A stretch of 64,000 nucleotides of DNA from NCBI RefSeq assembly GCF_026236535.1, contig NZ_JAHTMW010000023.1:1-64000 (forward strand). Reading direction: 5' to 3'. The DNA comes from Streptomyces sp. SKN60 (GTDB lineage Bacteria > Actinomycetota > Actinomycetes > Streptomycetales > Streptomycetaceae). The translations under genes and the position numbers were made by a program. Position 1 is the first letter of the stretch. Every line of letters begins with the position of its first letter. Below the pieces are notes generated by a model. That model saw nothing but the letters and a program-made list of their open reading frames with translations, was not told where the DNA came from and made no database searches. This document shows, one piece after another, positions 50,624 to 59,088 of this stretch.

Positions 50624-51445
50624 ATGAGCGCCCCGGTCCTCCTCGTCATCGCGCACGGCAGCCGTGACCCGCGGCACGCGGCGACCGTCCAGGCCCTGGT
50701 GGCCCGGGCCGCCGCGCTGCGGCCGGGGCTGCGCGTGGAGACGGCGTTCCTGGACTTCAACCTGCCGTCCGTGACGGGGGTGCTCGACCGGCTCGCCGCC
50801 GAGGGGGTGCGGGAGGTGGTGGCGCTGCCGCTGCTGCTGACCCGTGCCTTCCACGCGAAGGCCGACATCCCGGCCGTACTGCGGCAGGCCCCGGCCTCGC
50901 TGCGGATCCGGCAGGCGGAGGTCCTGGGTCCGTCCCCGCTGCTGCTCGCGACGGTGGAACGGCGCCTGTACGAGGCGGGGCTGACGCCCGCCGACAAGAG
51001 CACCACCGGGGTCGTCCTGGCCTCGGCGGGCTCCACCGACCCGGAGGCGATCGCAGTGATCGCAGAAACGGCGCGGGAGCTGCGGAACACCGGTTGGTGC
51101 TCCGTGCGGCCTGCGTTCGCCTCCGCATCTCTTCCCCGGACGGAGGACGCGGTACGGGCGCTCCGCGCCGAGCCGGGCGTTCGCCGGGTGGCCGTGGCCC
51201 CGTACGTGATCGCCCCCGGCCGCCTCCCGGACCGCATCGCGGCGGGCGCGGCCGAGGGCGGGGCGCTCCTCGCGGACGTCCTGGGCCCCTCCCCCGAGCT
51301 GGCCCGGCTGCTCCTGGAGCGCTACGAGCCGGCGGCTCAGGCCTTGCGGCCGCTGAGCGCGAGGGCCCTGGTGAAGGCCGGGGCGCCGTCCTCCGTGGCG
51401 GCGGGCGCGTCGAACCCCTCGTACTCCCGGTACATCTCCGCGTAG
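50624..51445 (+). CDS. Sirohydrochlorin chelatase (CbiX-like)
   Basis: A 273-residue protein starting 5 bp after the permease stop. It has two CbiX-type half domains: IAHGSRDPRHAATVQ with the metal-binding His, then PLLLTRAFHAKADIPAVL; and VLASAGSTDPEA in the second half. The family inserts Fe or Co into sirohydrochlorin; here iron insertion for sulfite reductase siroheme is the likely job. The last about 36 residues are encoded opposite the converging DinB-like gene (109-bp overlap) and do not look like conserved CbiX sequence, so the original stop may have been lost. Confidence 0.9.
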   Translation: MSAPVLLVIAHGSRDPRHAATVQALVARAAALRPGLRVETAFLDFNLPSVTGVLDRLAAEGVREVVALPLLLTRAFHAKADIPAVLRQAPASLRIRQAEVLGPSPLLLATVERRLYEAGLTPADKSTTGVVLASAGSTDPEAIAVIAETARELRNTGWCSVRPAFASASLPRTEDAVRALRAEPGVRRVAVAPYVIAPGRLPDRIAAGAAEGGALLADVLGPSPELARLLLERYEPAAQALRPLSARALVKAGAPSSVAAGASNPSYSRYISA

Positions 51446-51903
51446 CGCCCGACGACCTCGAGCACGAACGCCCCGGTCTCCTCGGGCACCTGGTACTCCT
51501 GCCCGGTGCTGTGGGCCAGGTCCCAGCCGTGCAGGGCGAGTTCGAGCACGAGCATGGCGGCGATCTCCCCGGCCGGCATGCCGCTGCCCCCGAGGTCGAT
51601 CTCCCCCTCCCAGGCCTCCGGCTTCGCCCAGGCGGCGAGCGCCCGGTCGAGCTGCGCCGCGTACCGCTCGGCCCAGTCGGCGTCGGCGGTGAAGTCGCGC
51701 TGGACGGTCTCCTCGGGGAGCTCGGTGCGCAGCGCGCGGTGCTCCAGGCCGTGGGCGCCGTAGAGGACGAGGTGGTTGGCGAGTTCGCGTACGGTCCAGT
51801 CGGTGCAGCGGGAGGGCGCGGCGAGCTGTTCGGGGGTGACGCCGCGGGTGACCCGGGCGGACTCGGCGGCGCAGGCGGTGAGGTGTCGGTGCATCGCGTT
51901 CAT
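51337..51903 (-). CDS. Mycothiol-dependent maleylpyruvate isomerase/DinB-like protein
   Basis: A 188-residue helical protein (TIGR03086-like). DWTVRELANHLVLYGAHGLEHRAL and MLVLELALHGWDLAHSTGQEY provide the three His-type metal ligands of the DinB_2 fold. Actinobacterial members act as mycothiol S-transferases or isomerases, substrate unknown. Its 3' end overlaps the converging chelatase gene by 109 bp. Confidence 0.82.
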   Translation of the reverse strand: MNAMHRHLTACAAESARVTRGVTPEQLAAPSRCTDWTVRELANHLVLYGAHGLEHRALRTELPEETVQRDFTADADWAERYAAQLDRALAAWAKPEAWEGEIDLGGSGMPAGEIAAMLVLELALHGWDLAHSTGQEYQVPEETGAFVLEVVGRYAEMYREYEGFDAPAATEDGAPAFTRALALSGRKA

Positions 51904-51970
51904 GATCCCTACGCTAGGGAGTGCGCCGTGCCCCGGTCTTGAAGTTTCGCGACACGACCGGTGTCAGGGC

Positions 51971-52588
51971 CTAGGAGAAGTCGAGGCCGCCGGTGCGGGT
52001 GCGCTTGAGCTCGAAGAGGTCGGGGTCGCCGGCGAGGACGCGGAAGGCGTCGAAGAGTCCGGCGGCGCGCTCGCCGCGCGGGATGGCGCGCAGGACCGGG
52101 CCGAACCAGGCGGTGCCGTCGACGTGGAGGGTGGGGGTGCCGACGTAGGCGTCGGCGTCGGGGTCCTTGCCGGCGTCGTGGCTGCGGCGGACGGCCGGGT
52201 CCCACGCCGGGTCGTGGGCCGCGGCGGCGAGTTCGGCGGGCAGGCCCAGTTCGGCGAGCGACTCGGCGATCACGGCGTCGAAGTCCTCGTTCTTCTGCTC
52301 GTGGATGCGGGTGCCGTACGCGGTGTAGAGCGGGCGCAGGATGTCCTCGCCGTGCTGCTCGGCGGCCGCGGCGGCGACCCGGACCGGGCCGATGGAGGCG
52401 TCGACGAGGGTGCGGTACCAGTCGGGCAGTTCGTTGCCCTCGTTGTGGAAGGAGAGGCTCATGACGTGGAAGCGGACGTCGATGTCGCGCTGCCGCTCCA
52501 CTTCGAGGATCCAGCGGGAGGTGATCCAGGCGAAGGGGCAGGCGGGGTCGAAGTAGAAGTCCACGGTGGTCGTACGGGTCGTCGTCAT
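51971..52588 (-). CDS. DsbA-fold mycothiol-dependent nitroreductase-like protein (Rv2466c family)
   Basis: A 205-residue protein with strong resemblance to Mycobacterium Rv2466c (from memory): DPACPFAWITSRWILEV, RDIDVRFHVMSLS, YVGTPTLHVDG, FFGPVL-like AWFGPVLRAIPRGE, and FELKRTRTGG at the end. In Rv2466c the active site is CPWC; here it is C17-P-F-A20, so the resolving Cys is absent and only a monothiol mechanism with mycothiol is possible. It likely reduces or conjugates substrates in the cytoplasm. Confidence 0.85.
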   Translation of the reverse strand: MTTTRTTTVDFYFDPACPFAWITSRWILEVERQRDIDVRFHVMSLSFHNEGNELPDWYRTLVDASIGPVRVAAAAAEQHGEDILRPLYTAYGTRIHEQKNEDFDAVIAESLAELGLPAELAAAAHDPAWDPAVRRSHDAGKDPDADAYVGTPTLHVDGTAWFGPVLRAIPRGERAAGLFDAFRVLAGDPDLFELKRTRTGGLDFS

Positions 52589-52676
52589 GGTCCCCAGCCT
52601 AGGACCGGGATGGCCCGGCAGGGCGGGCCAATCACGACACACCGGGCTGGGCCAATCAGGCCCGCAGGATCGCTCG

Positions 52677-53243
52677 TCAGTCCTCGTGCTCCGTCATCTC
52701 GACGAGCTTGCGCACGGTGTTCCAGTTCCGCGCGGTGACCGTGACGCCCTTGAAGAGGGCGGGCCGGGACAGCGCCTCGCCGAGCTTGGAGGTGCCGAGG
52801 CCGGCGGGGGCGTACAGATAGAGCACGCGGTCGCCGAGGGCGAAGGCCTCGGGCAGGAAGGACTCCCGGTCGATGCCCGCGAAGCGCTTCTCGTCGACCC
52901 GCTCGGAGAGGTAGAAGGCGTGCAGCTGCTTGCCCTCCAGCTCCTCGGCCGGGTACGGACAGTCGGCGGCGACGGCGGCGAGGTAGGCGTGGTCGCGGAC
53001 CAGGCAGTCGACGGTGAAGCCGAAGTGCTCCTCGATCGCGGCCTCGACGGCCTCCCGGACGGCCTCGTCGGTGGTGTCGGGTGCGTCGGCGGCGGTGGTG
53101 AAGACCGCGTTCCCGCTCTGCAGGTAGGTCTTCACGTCCCGGTGGCCGAGGCCTTCGAGGACGGAACGCAGCTCCGCCATGGGGACCTTGCGGTGCCCTC
53201 CGACGTTGATGCCGCGCAGCAGCAGGGCGTAGGTCTTCGTCAT
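52677..53243 (-). CDS. DUF1697 protein
   Basis: A 188-residue protein starting at the ATG at 53243 (MTKTYALLLRGINVGGHRKVPMAEL), the hallmark of DUF1697, with LQSGNAVF and KLGEALSRPALFKGVTVTARNWNTVRKL in the C-terminal half. The family is widespread but has no assigned function. It ends 88 bp before the start of the DsbA-like gene on the same strand. Confidence 0.85.
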   Translation of the reverse strand: MTKTYALLLRGINVGGHRKVPMAELRSVLEGLGHRDVKTYLQSGNAVFTTAADAPDTTDEAVREAVEAAIEEHFGFTVDCLVRDHAYLAAVAADCPYPAEELEGKQLHAFYLSERVDEKRFAGIDRESFLPEAFALGDRVLYLYAPAGLGTSKLGEALSRPALFKGVTVTARNWNTVRKLVEMTEHED

Positions 53244-53256
53244 GGCCACACCATAG

Positions 53257-53297
53257 GGCGACCGCCGTGCCCCGTGGGGGAGGGCACGGCGGTCGCC
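53257..53297 (-). terminator. 16-bp hairpin terminator after the subtilase gene
   Basis: Perfect 16-bp stem (53257-53272 with 53282-53297) with a 9-nt loop, 16 bp past the subtilase stop. It separates it from the DUF1697 gene on the same strand. Confidence 0.85.
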
Positions 53298-53313
53298 GGT
53301 CGTGCGGGGAGGG

Positions 53314-54525
53314 TTACTCGACGATCTTCAGGAGCTTGTTGGCGGTGCCGGGCGAGGCGTTGCCGATCTTGTCGGGGGTTGCTCCGCCGACCAGGGCCTG
53401 GGCGACCTGGTCCGGGGTGGCGTCGGGGTGGCCGGCCAGGTAGACGGCGGCGGCGCCGACCACGTGCGGGGTGGCCATCGACGTACCGGAGATGGTCTTG
53501 GTCCCGGTGTCGCTGTCGTTCCAGGCGGAGGTGATGTCCGAGCCCGGGGCGTAGAGGTCCACGACCGAGCCGAAGTTGGAGAAGCTGGACTGCTCGTCGT
53601 CCTTGGTGGAGGAGGCGACGGTGATCGCCTCCGGCACGCGGGACGGGGAGCCCTCGCCGGCGTCGGAGGACTCGTTGCCGGCGGCGACGCCGAAGGTCAC
53701 GCCGGAGGCGATGGCGTTCTTGACCGCGTCGTCGAGGGCCGGGTCGGCCCCGCCGCCGAGGCTCATGTTGGCGACGGACGGGCCCTGGTGGTTCTTGGTG
53801 ACCCAGTCGATGCCGGCGACGACCTGCTCGGTGGTGCCGGAGCCGTTGTCGTCGAGGACGCGGACGGCGACGATCTTCGCCTTCTTGGCGATGCCGTGGG
53901 AGGAGCCGGCGATGGTGCCCGCGACATGGGTGCCGTGGCCGTTGCCGTCCTGGGCCTCGTCGTCGTTCTCCACGGCGTCGAAGCCGTAGGAGGCCCGGCC
54001 GCCGAAGTCCTGGTGGCTGATGCGGACGCCGGTGTCGATGACGTACGCGGTGACGCCCTCGCCCGCGCTGTCGGGGTACGTGTACTTGTCGTCGCCGGCG
54101 GTCTCGGTCTGGTCGACCCGGTCGAGGCCCCACGACGGCGGGTTCTCCTGGGTCTCCTTGATGCTGAACGTGCGGTTCTGCACCACCTTGGCGACGGACG
54201 GGTCGGCGGCCAGGCGCTTGGCCTCGGTCTCCGTGAGTCCGTTCACCGAGAAGCCGTTCACGGAGGAGTCGTAGCTGCGCCGCAGGGTGCCGCCGTACTC
54301 CTTCGCGAGGTCGGTCTTCCCGGCCTGGTCGGTCTTCTCGTCGAGCAGCACGACGTAGCTGCCGGCGACGGCGCCTTCGACACCGAGTCCGTAGACCGTT
54401 CCTTCGGCGGGCGCGGGGGCCGCACCGGCGAACGGGCCGTAGAGGACGGTGACTCCGGCGACGGCCGCGATCGCGGTCGTGACGGCGATGTAACGGGTCC
54501 GGCGGATACGCTTGTGTATTGCCAT
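53314..54525 (-). CDS. Secreted subtilisin-like serine protease (S8) with I9 propeptide
   Basis: A 403-residue protein; the ATG follows AGGAGA. The signal peptide has RIRRTRY then a hydrophobic stretch to about residue 35. The inhibitor I9 propeptide (YVVLLDEKTDQA to VAKVVQNRTFSI, about 57-123) precedes the catalytic domain with D164 (VIDTGV), H197 (NGHGTHVAGT) and the Ser in SGTSMATPH. This is the size and form of broad-specificity proteinase-K-like streptomycete alkaline proteases. The promoter must lie in the about 230-bp gap upstream, which has no gene. Confidence 0.93.
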   Translation of the reverse strand: MAIHKRIRRTRYIAVTTAIAAVAGVTVLYGPFAGAAPAPAEGTVYGLGVEGAVAGSYVVLLDEKTDQAGKTDLAKEYGGTLRRSYDSSVNGFSVNGLTETEAKRLAADPSVAKVVQNRTFSIKETQENPPSWGLDRVDQTETAGDDKYTYPDSAGEGVTAYVIDTGVRISHQDFGGRASYGFDAVENDDEAQDGNGHGTHVAGTIAGSSHGIAKKAKIVAVRVLDDNGSGTTEQVVAGIDWVTKNHQGPSVANMSLGGGADPALDDAVKNAIASGVTFGVAAGNESSDAGEGSPSRVPEAITVASSTKDDEQSSFSNFGSVVDLYAPGSDITSAWNDSDTGTKTISGTSMATPHVVGAAAVYLAGHPDATPDQVAQALVGGATPDKIGNASPGTANKLLKIVE

Positions 54526-54759
54526 GAAGAGGGGTCTCCTCGTCAGGATTTGTGGGGGGTTGAGCCATCGGACGCAAACTCTCCGGTCGCTCGTTCGAAA
54601 CCCTGTCCCATTGACGAGTGCAAATCAACCCCTTCTCGGACCTGTGACTTATCCAACAAGGCTTCTTAATGAGATGGGTGGAGAATCTCCCCAACTCCCC
54701 CCTTGACTCGGGCAACTTGGACGACCTGGCGGACGATCCGCGAGGGGTGGGACGGTCGA

Positions 54760-55662
54760 TCAGTCGCGCTGGTAGCGGGCCAACACCCTGTTTCCATCGG
54801 TAACCAGACGTCGCCTCAACTCCTCGGCGCCGATGGCCCCGCTGTAGTACTCCTGGAAGGCGGGGGTGGCGACCTTGTCCTTCCACTCCGGGTAACCGCG
54901 CACCGACTGCGCGGGCGCCGGGCGCAGTGCGCGGGCGACGGCCGCGCCGGTGTCCCAGCCGAACTCCGGGGTGTGCAGGGCGGGATCGGCGAGCGCGGTG
55001 GTGGAGGTCGGCAGCATCCAGTCGCCGAGCGCGAGCCGCACGGTGTTGCGCGGCTGGAGGAAGAACTCCAGGAAGGCGGCGGCCTCCTTCTTGTGCGGGC
55101 TGTCGGCGGCGATGGACAGGGTCTGCGGGCTGACGCCCTGGGCGAGTCCGCCCGCCCCGGCGGGTGCCGGGAGCACGGTCCAGTCGAAGCCCTCGGGCGC
55201 CTACTGGACGATCTGCTGCCGGTACGAGAAGCCCAGCGGCACCATCGCGTACCTGCCGCCGAAGAAGCCGGGCAGGGTGTCGGAGCCGCCGCTGCCGACG
55301 GTGGCCGGGGAGGCGGTGCGGTCGGTGCCGACCATGGCGCGGATGGTGCCGGGCACCACCGCGTCCGCGTCCTCGAAGCGGAGGGTCACCTTGTCGTCGG
55401 CGCCCCGGTGGAAGAGCCGCCCGCCGGCCGAGAGCCCCAGGTTGAGCGAGACGGACACCGGCTCCTTCAGCGGCCAGGCGACCGCGTACCGGCCGCCCTC
55501 GCCGCCCCGGCCGCCTCCGCCCATCGTCTTCGTGAGGTCCTTGGCGACACTCCGGAACTCCGCCCAGCTCCAGGGCCGTTCGGCGGTCGGCACGCGCACC
55601 CCGGCCTCGGTGAGGAGCTTCCGGTTAGCCATGACACCGCCCAAGTCAAGCGCGGCCGTCAC
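54760..55662 (-). pseudogene. Sugar ABC transporter substrate-binding protein, broken
   Basis: Two fragments in one frame. The upstream one (55662-55201) reads VMANRKLLTEAGVRVPT, WSWAEFRSVAKDLTK, GGRYAMVPLGFSYRQQIVQ and stops at TAG (55201-55203). Reading on gives APEGFDWTVLPAPAG and HKKEAAAFLEFFLQPRNT to a TGA at 54760, as in family 1 sugar-binding proteins. The first about 120-150 residues with the signal peptide are missing; the mobile element begins near 55665. So the gene has lost its 5' end and carries an amber codon, and is not functional. Confidence 0.85.
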
Positions 55663-55859
55663 CGTGACCGAGGGAGGTGCAGGGTCTCATTGAGAATGCT
55701 CGCGTACGGGTTGGCGGCTGCTGGGGTGCCTGTTGGTCGTGGTTGGCCGGTGTGTCCCTCGATGGGGTGAACAGGGGCGGTTTCCAGGATCTTGTGCCGT
55801 GTGGCACGCACGATCGGAGGCGGCAACTGGGTTCGATGCGAGTCGGGTGGGGGTGACCA

Positions 55860-57509
55860 GTGGCACGTAAACGCGGCAGGAAGCGCGAGCTGCGGGCCAT
55901 CGCGGCCCCGTTCACCGCTGCCGCGCCCACCGGGGCTCGTATCCGCGACCGGCTGCGTGTCACCCCAGGTGAGGCGGGGGTGCTGCAGCTGGTCGGTGAG
56001 CACCTGGGCCGTCGTCAGCGAGCTGATCTCGCGATGCGCGTCGGGATCGGTCGGGTGAAGCACGCAGAGAACCGGCGGGCGGAGCGGAAGAAGCTGCTCA
56101 CCGCCGTGTCGTCGTCGCGATGGGCGGGCGCAATGACCCGCGTGTCGGAGGACCAGTACCAGCTGTCCCTGCGCTGCCTGTCCGACGAGCGGGCCTGTCT
56201 CCGCCGGGCTGTCCGCGCCATCGAGGCGCGGCTTGCGGTGCCGTGCGGGCAGCGCAAGGGCAAGGTCCGGGGCTATGCCGACCAAGCGGAACGCTGGGCC
56301 AAGCAGCGCCGTCTCGCGGTGCTCAAGACCCGTCTCGCGCAGGTCGAGGCCCGTATCGAGGCTGGTCGGCCGCGCATCGTCGCGGGTGGCAGGCGGTTGG
56401 CCAAGGCGCGGCACAACCTCGCCGACGCCGGGATCACCGAGGTGCAGTGGCGGCAGCGGTGGGAGGCTGCCCGTCTGTTCCTGACCGCTGACGGCGAGTC
56501 CGGTGCACCGCACGGCAACTACACGATCACCGTCGCCCCGGACACGGGCGAGGTGTCGCTGGTGCTGCCCGAGCCGCTGCGGCATCTGGCGAACGCCCCC
56601 AGAGGCCGCTACCGGCTCACAGGCGCGGTCGGATTCTCGCACCGGCGGGACGAGTGGCTGGACCGGGTCACCGCGAACCGAGCCGTGCGCTACGACATCG
56701 TGCACGACCCGGTGCGCGACCGCTGGTACCTCGATGCCTCATGGTCCGCCGAGAAGGCCGTACTACCCGCCCCGGAGGAGATCCGGGCCTTCGGCGAACG
56801 CCTCCTCGGCGTCGACCTCAACGCCGACCACCTCGCCGCGTACGTCCTCGACCCGCACGGCAACCCCATCGGCGAACCCATCACCGTACCGATCACCGTC
56901 GAAGGACCGACGAGCCGGCGAGACGGGCGCCTTCGCGCCGCGATCAGCCGGCTCCTCGCCATCGCCCATGAACACCACTGCGCGGGCATCGCGATCGAGA
57001 ACCTCGGCTTCGACGACGCCCGCGCCACCGGCCGCGAGACCATGGGACGCGGCGCGCGCGGAAGGAAGTTCCGCCGCACCGTGGCCGGTATCCCCACCGC
57101 CCGCTTCCGGGAACGTCTGCGCTCGATGACCTTCCACGCCGGGCTGGTCGTGATCGCGATCGATCCGGCGTACACGAGCGTCTGGGGCGAGCGGTACTGG
57201 AAGACCCCGCTCCAACAGCAGAATCAGCAGACCACGGTCACCCGGCACCACGGTGCCTCGGTGGCCATCGCACGACGCGCCCTGGGGCACCGAGCACGGC
57301 GTCGGCCAGGTGTGACCGCCCACGACCAGCGGATCGTGACGCGGAGAGCTACCGGCCAGGCCGTACTCATCCCCAGGGCGCGTGGGACCGCGAACCCACC
57401 CAGGACAGCGAGCACGCCAAACGGAGGCGGCAAGACTCGACCGTGCCCAGGTGACCAGCTCGCGCTGTTCCCCGACCTCGAAGACCGTTCGCGAGGTCAC
57501 GGGCCATAA
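55860..57509 (+). CDS. TnpB-related RuvC-type protein, probably with one catalytic residue lost
   Basis: A 549-residue protein; the GTG follows GGTGGGGGTG. It has an Arg/Lys-rich N-terminus, long helices (about 70-200) and a RuvC fold: D319 (LLGVDLNADHL) and E380 (AIENLGFDDA) fit RuvC-I and RuvC-II. The TnpB zinc finger after DPAYTS is replaced by VWGERYW, as in the large streptomycete TnpB-related proteins. At the RuvC-III position I expect RHD-x-AS; this copy reads RHHGAS with H464 (CAC at 57249-57251), one base from Asp. It may be a dead or decaying nuclease, or one reused for guide-RNA binding. Confidence 0.8.
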   Translation: MARKRGRKRELRAIAAPFTAAAPTGARIRDRLRVTPGEAGVLQLVGEHLGRRQRADLAMRVGIGRVKHAENRRAERKKLLTAVSSSRWAGAMTRVSEDQYQLSLRCLSDERACLRRAVRAIEARLAVPCGQRKGKVRGYADQAERWAKQRRLAVLKTRLAQVEARIEAGRPRIVAGGRRLAKARHNLADAGITEVQWRQRWEAARLFLTADGESGAPHGNYTITVAPDTGEVSLVLPEPLRHLANAPRGRYRLTGAVGFSHRRDEWLDRVTANRAVRYDIVHDPVRDRWYLDASWSAEKAVLPAPEEIRAFGERLLGVDLNADHLAAYVLDPHGNPIGEPITVPITVEGPTSRRDGRLRAAISRLLAIAHEHHCAGIAIENLGFDDARATGRETMGRGARGRKFRRTVAGIPTARFRERLRSMTFHAGLVVIAIDPAYTSVWGERYWKTPLQQQNQQTTVTRHHGASVAIARRALGHRARRRPGVTAHDQRIVTRRATGQAVLIPRARGTANPPRTASTPNGGGKTRPCPGDQLALFPDLEDRSRGHGP

Positions 57510-57551
57510 CCGGCCCGGTATGCGACAGTTCGGCCAATGCTGGCCGACAAC
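57498..57551 (+). ncRNA. Candidate guide (omega) RNA 3' part at the element's right end
   Basis: CGGGCC (57500-57505) pairs with GGCCCG (57512-57517), overlapping the tnpB stop; then GTT-CGGCCA (57528-57536), loop ATGC, TGGCCG-ac-AAC (57541-57551). In TnpB elements the guide RNA overlaps the end of tnpB and its guide comes from DNA just past the right end; here that would be from about 57562, within the broken permease gene. Inferred from position and structure only. Confidence 0.35.
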
Positions 57552-57561
57552 GCCAAGAACG

Positions 57562-58002
57562 GTTGTAGACGAGCCGCCACATGATGCCGACGACGACCTC
57601 GGGCATCGCCCAGGGAACGATCGCCAGCGCCCTGGCCAGCCAGCGCAGCTTCAGCTCCTGGTTCAGGAGCAGCGCGAGGCCGAGGGAGAGCAGGAACTGG
57701 GGGACGGTGACGCCCACCGCCCACAGCAGGCCGATGTGGAAGGACTCCCAGAAGAGGGTGTCGTGCAGCAGGTCCTGGAAGTTGAGGGTGCCGATCCAGC
57801 GGGTGGCCTGGGTGCGGCCGGACTGGGCGTCGGTGAAGGCGAGCCCGATGCCGTAGAGCAGCGGGCCGACGCTGAGGACCAGGATCGGCAGCAGGGCCGG
57901 CAGGACGAGGAACCAGACCCCGAAGTCACGGCCGGGACCCGGGGGCCGGGCCGGTGCCGTGCGGCGCGCCGCGGACCGCTTCGGCGCGGTCGTCACACTC
58001 AC
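57562..58002 (-). pseudogene. Sugar ABC transporter permease (MalF-like), 3' half deleted
   Basis: The GTG at 58002 follows AGGGGGG. About 147 codons are normal MalF-like permease: an Arg/Pro-rich N-terminus, then FGVWFLVLPALLPILVLSVG, LLYGIGLAFTD, VPQFLLSLGLALLLNQ, IVPWAMPEVVVGIMWRLVYN. Homology stops there, before the EAA loop, at the right border of the mobile element. A second permease gene, expected next, and the 5' half of the binding-protein gene are absent. The fragment cannot make a working permease. Confidence 0.85.
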
Positions 58003-58157
58003 CGATCGACCCCCCTGTGCCCGGTTTGTCACTCTAAGACCTGTCTGGGACTCGGTCATCGTCGTGACGGGCCGTCGGTTCGTCAAGGTGACCTGCACGG
58101 ATGCGAGACTTTGGCGAATTCACGTCTGTGCGGCGCAGCTGCTGTGGGGAGAGAACG

Positions 58158-59015
58158 ATGGACGAGGCGCAGGCCCGGGAGATCCTGGCCGCCGCGGGAC
58201 TGCGGGCGACCGGCGCGACCCTGCTCGCGCTCGGCGAGAACGCGGTCTTCGCGCTCGGCGACCTGGTGGTGAAGGTCGGCAGGGACGCCGAGCTGCTGCC
58301 GCGCGCGGAGCGCGAGCTGGCCCTGGCCGGCTGGCTGGAATCGGCCGGCGTTCCCGCCGTACGGGCCGCGGAGCCCGAGCCGCTGCTCGCCGAGGGCCAC
58401 CCGGTGACCGTCTGGCACCGGCTGCCGGAGGCCGTGCGGCCCAGCGAGCCCCGCGATCTGGCGCCGCTGCTGCGGGCGGTGCACGCGCTGCCCGAGCCGG
58501 CCGGGTTCGACCTGCCGCGGCGCGAGCTGCTCGGCGGGGTGGAGCGCTGGCTGCGGCTCGCGGGCGACGCGATCGACCCGGCCGACGCCGCCTATCTGCG
58601 CGAGCGCCGGGACGCCTTCGCCCCGACCGCCGCCGCCCTCGTCCCGCACCTCACGCCCGGTCCGATCCACGGCGACGCGCTGCCCCGCAATGTGCACGTC
58701 GGCCCGGACGGTCCGGTCCTGGTGGACCTGGAGACCTTCTCCTCCGACCTGCGCGAGCACGACCTCGTGGTGCTCGCGCTCTCCCGGGACCGCTACGGCC
58801 TGGACCCGGCCGCCTACGACGCCTTCACCGCCGCCTACGGCTGGGACGTGCGCGAGTGGGAGGGCTGCGCGGTGCTGCGCGGGGCGCGGGAGACCGCGAG
58901 CTGCGCCTGGGTGGCCCAGCACGCGCCGACGAACCCGAAAGCGCTGGCCGAGTTCGAGCGGCGGGTGGCCTCGCTGCGGGACGGCGACCCCGAGGTGCGC
59001 TGGTACCCCTTCTGA
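58158..59015 (+). CDS. Aminoglycoside phosphotransferase-family protein (APH/choline kinase-like)
   Basis: A 285-residue kinase-fold protein; the ATG follows GGGGAG. N-lobe nucleotide-binding Lys is in LGDLVVKVGRDAELL; the catalytic loop is PGPIHGDALPRNVHV (HGD-x4-N) and the metal site LVDLETFSSD. The APH family phosphorylates small hydroxyl compounds and rarely means resistance in this context. Substrate unknown. It is divergent from the broken sugar permease. A 14-bp direct repeat covers its stop codon. Confidence 0.85.
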   Translation: MDEAQAREILAAAGLRATGATLLALGENAVFALGDLVVKVGRDAELLPRAERELALAGWLESAGVPAVRAAEPEPLLAEGHPVTVWHRLPEAVRPSEPRDLAPLLRAVHALPEPAGFDLPRRELLGGVERWLRLAGDAIDPADAAYLRERRDAFAPTAAALVPHLTPGPIHGDALPRNVHVGPDGPVLVDLETFSSDLREHDLVVLALSRDRYGLDPAAYDAFTAAYGWDVREWEGCAVLRGARETASCAWVAQHAPTNPKALAEFERRVASLRDGDPEVRWYPF

Positions 59016-59046
59016 CGTCCCCCTTCGCCTCACCCCTTCTGACATC
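59006..59046. repeat. 14-bp direct repeat over the phosphotransferase stop
   Basis: CCCCTTCTGACGTC (59006-59019) recurs as CCCCTTCTGACATC (59033-59046), period 27. The first copy contains the TGA stop (59013-59015). Confidence 0.8.
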
Positions 59047-59088
59047 ATGGGCCCTGTCGAACCGACCAGTAACGAACGGGGTGTTGGA

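Larger units (their letters stand above)
55665..57561 (+). mobile_element. TnpB-related (IS200/IS605-type, tnpA-less) element
   Basis: About 1.9 kb of sequence lies between two broken sugar-transporter genes and contains one large gene on the opposite strand, a TnpB-related protein. No tnpA, no clear terminal inverted repeats and no target duplication were found. Both borders are estimates from where transporter homology ends (about 55665 and 57561). The left 195 bp have no gene; the right end has two small hairpins. Confidence 0.7.

Noticed and set aside
55659..56705. 348-codon minus-strand frame opposite tnpB
   Set aside because: No RBS and no family features; third-position GC pattern favours the tnpB strand.
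55665..57561. Classic IS element with terminal inverted repeats and target duplication
   Set aside because: I looked for matching ends at both transporter breakpoints and found none; IS200/IS605-type ends without inverted repeats fit better, and deletion may have removed the originals.
58158..59015. Phosphotransferase as an antibiotic resistance gene
   Set aside because: Only general APH-fold motifs are visible and there is no producer cluster; substrate cannot be assigned.
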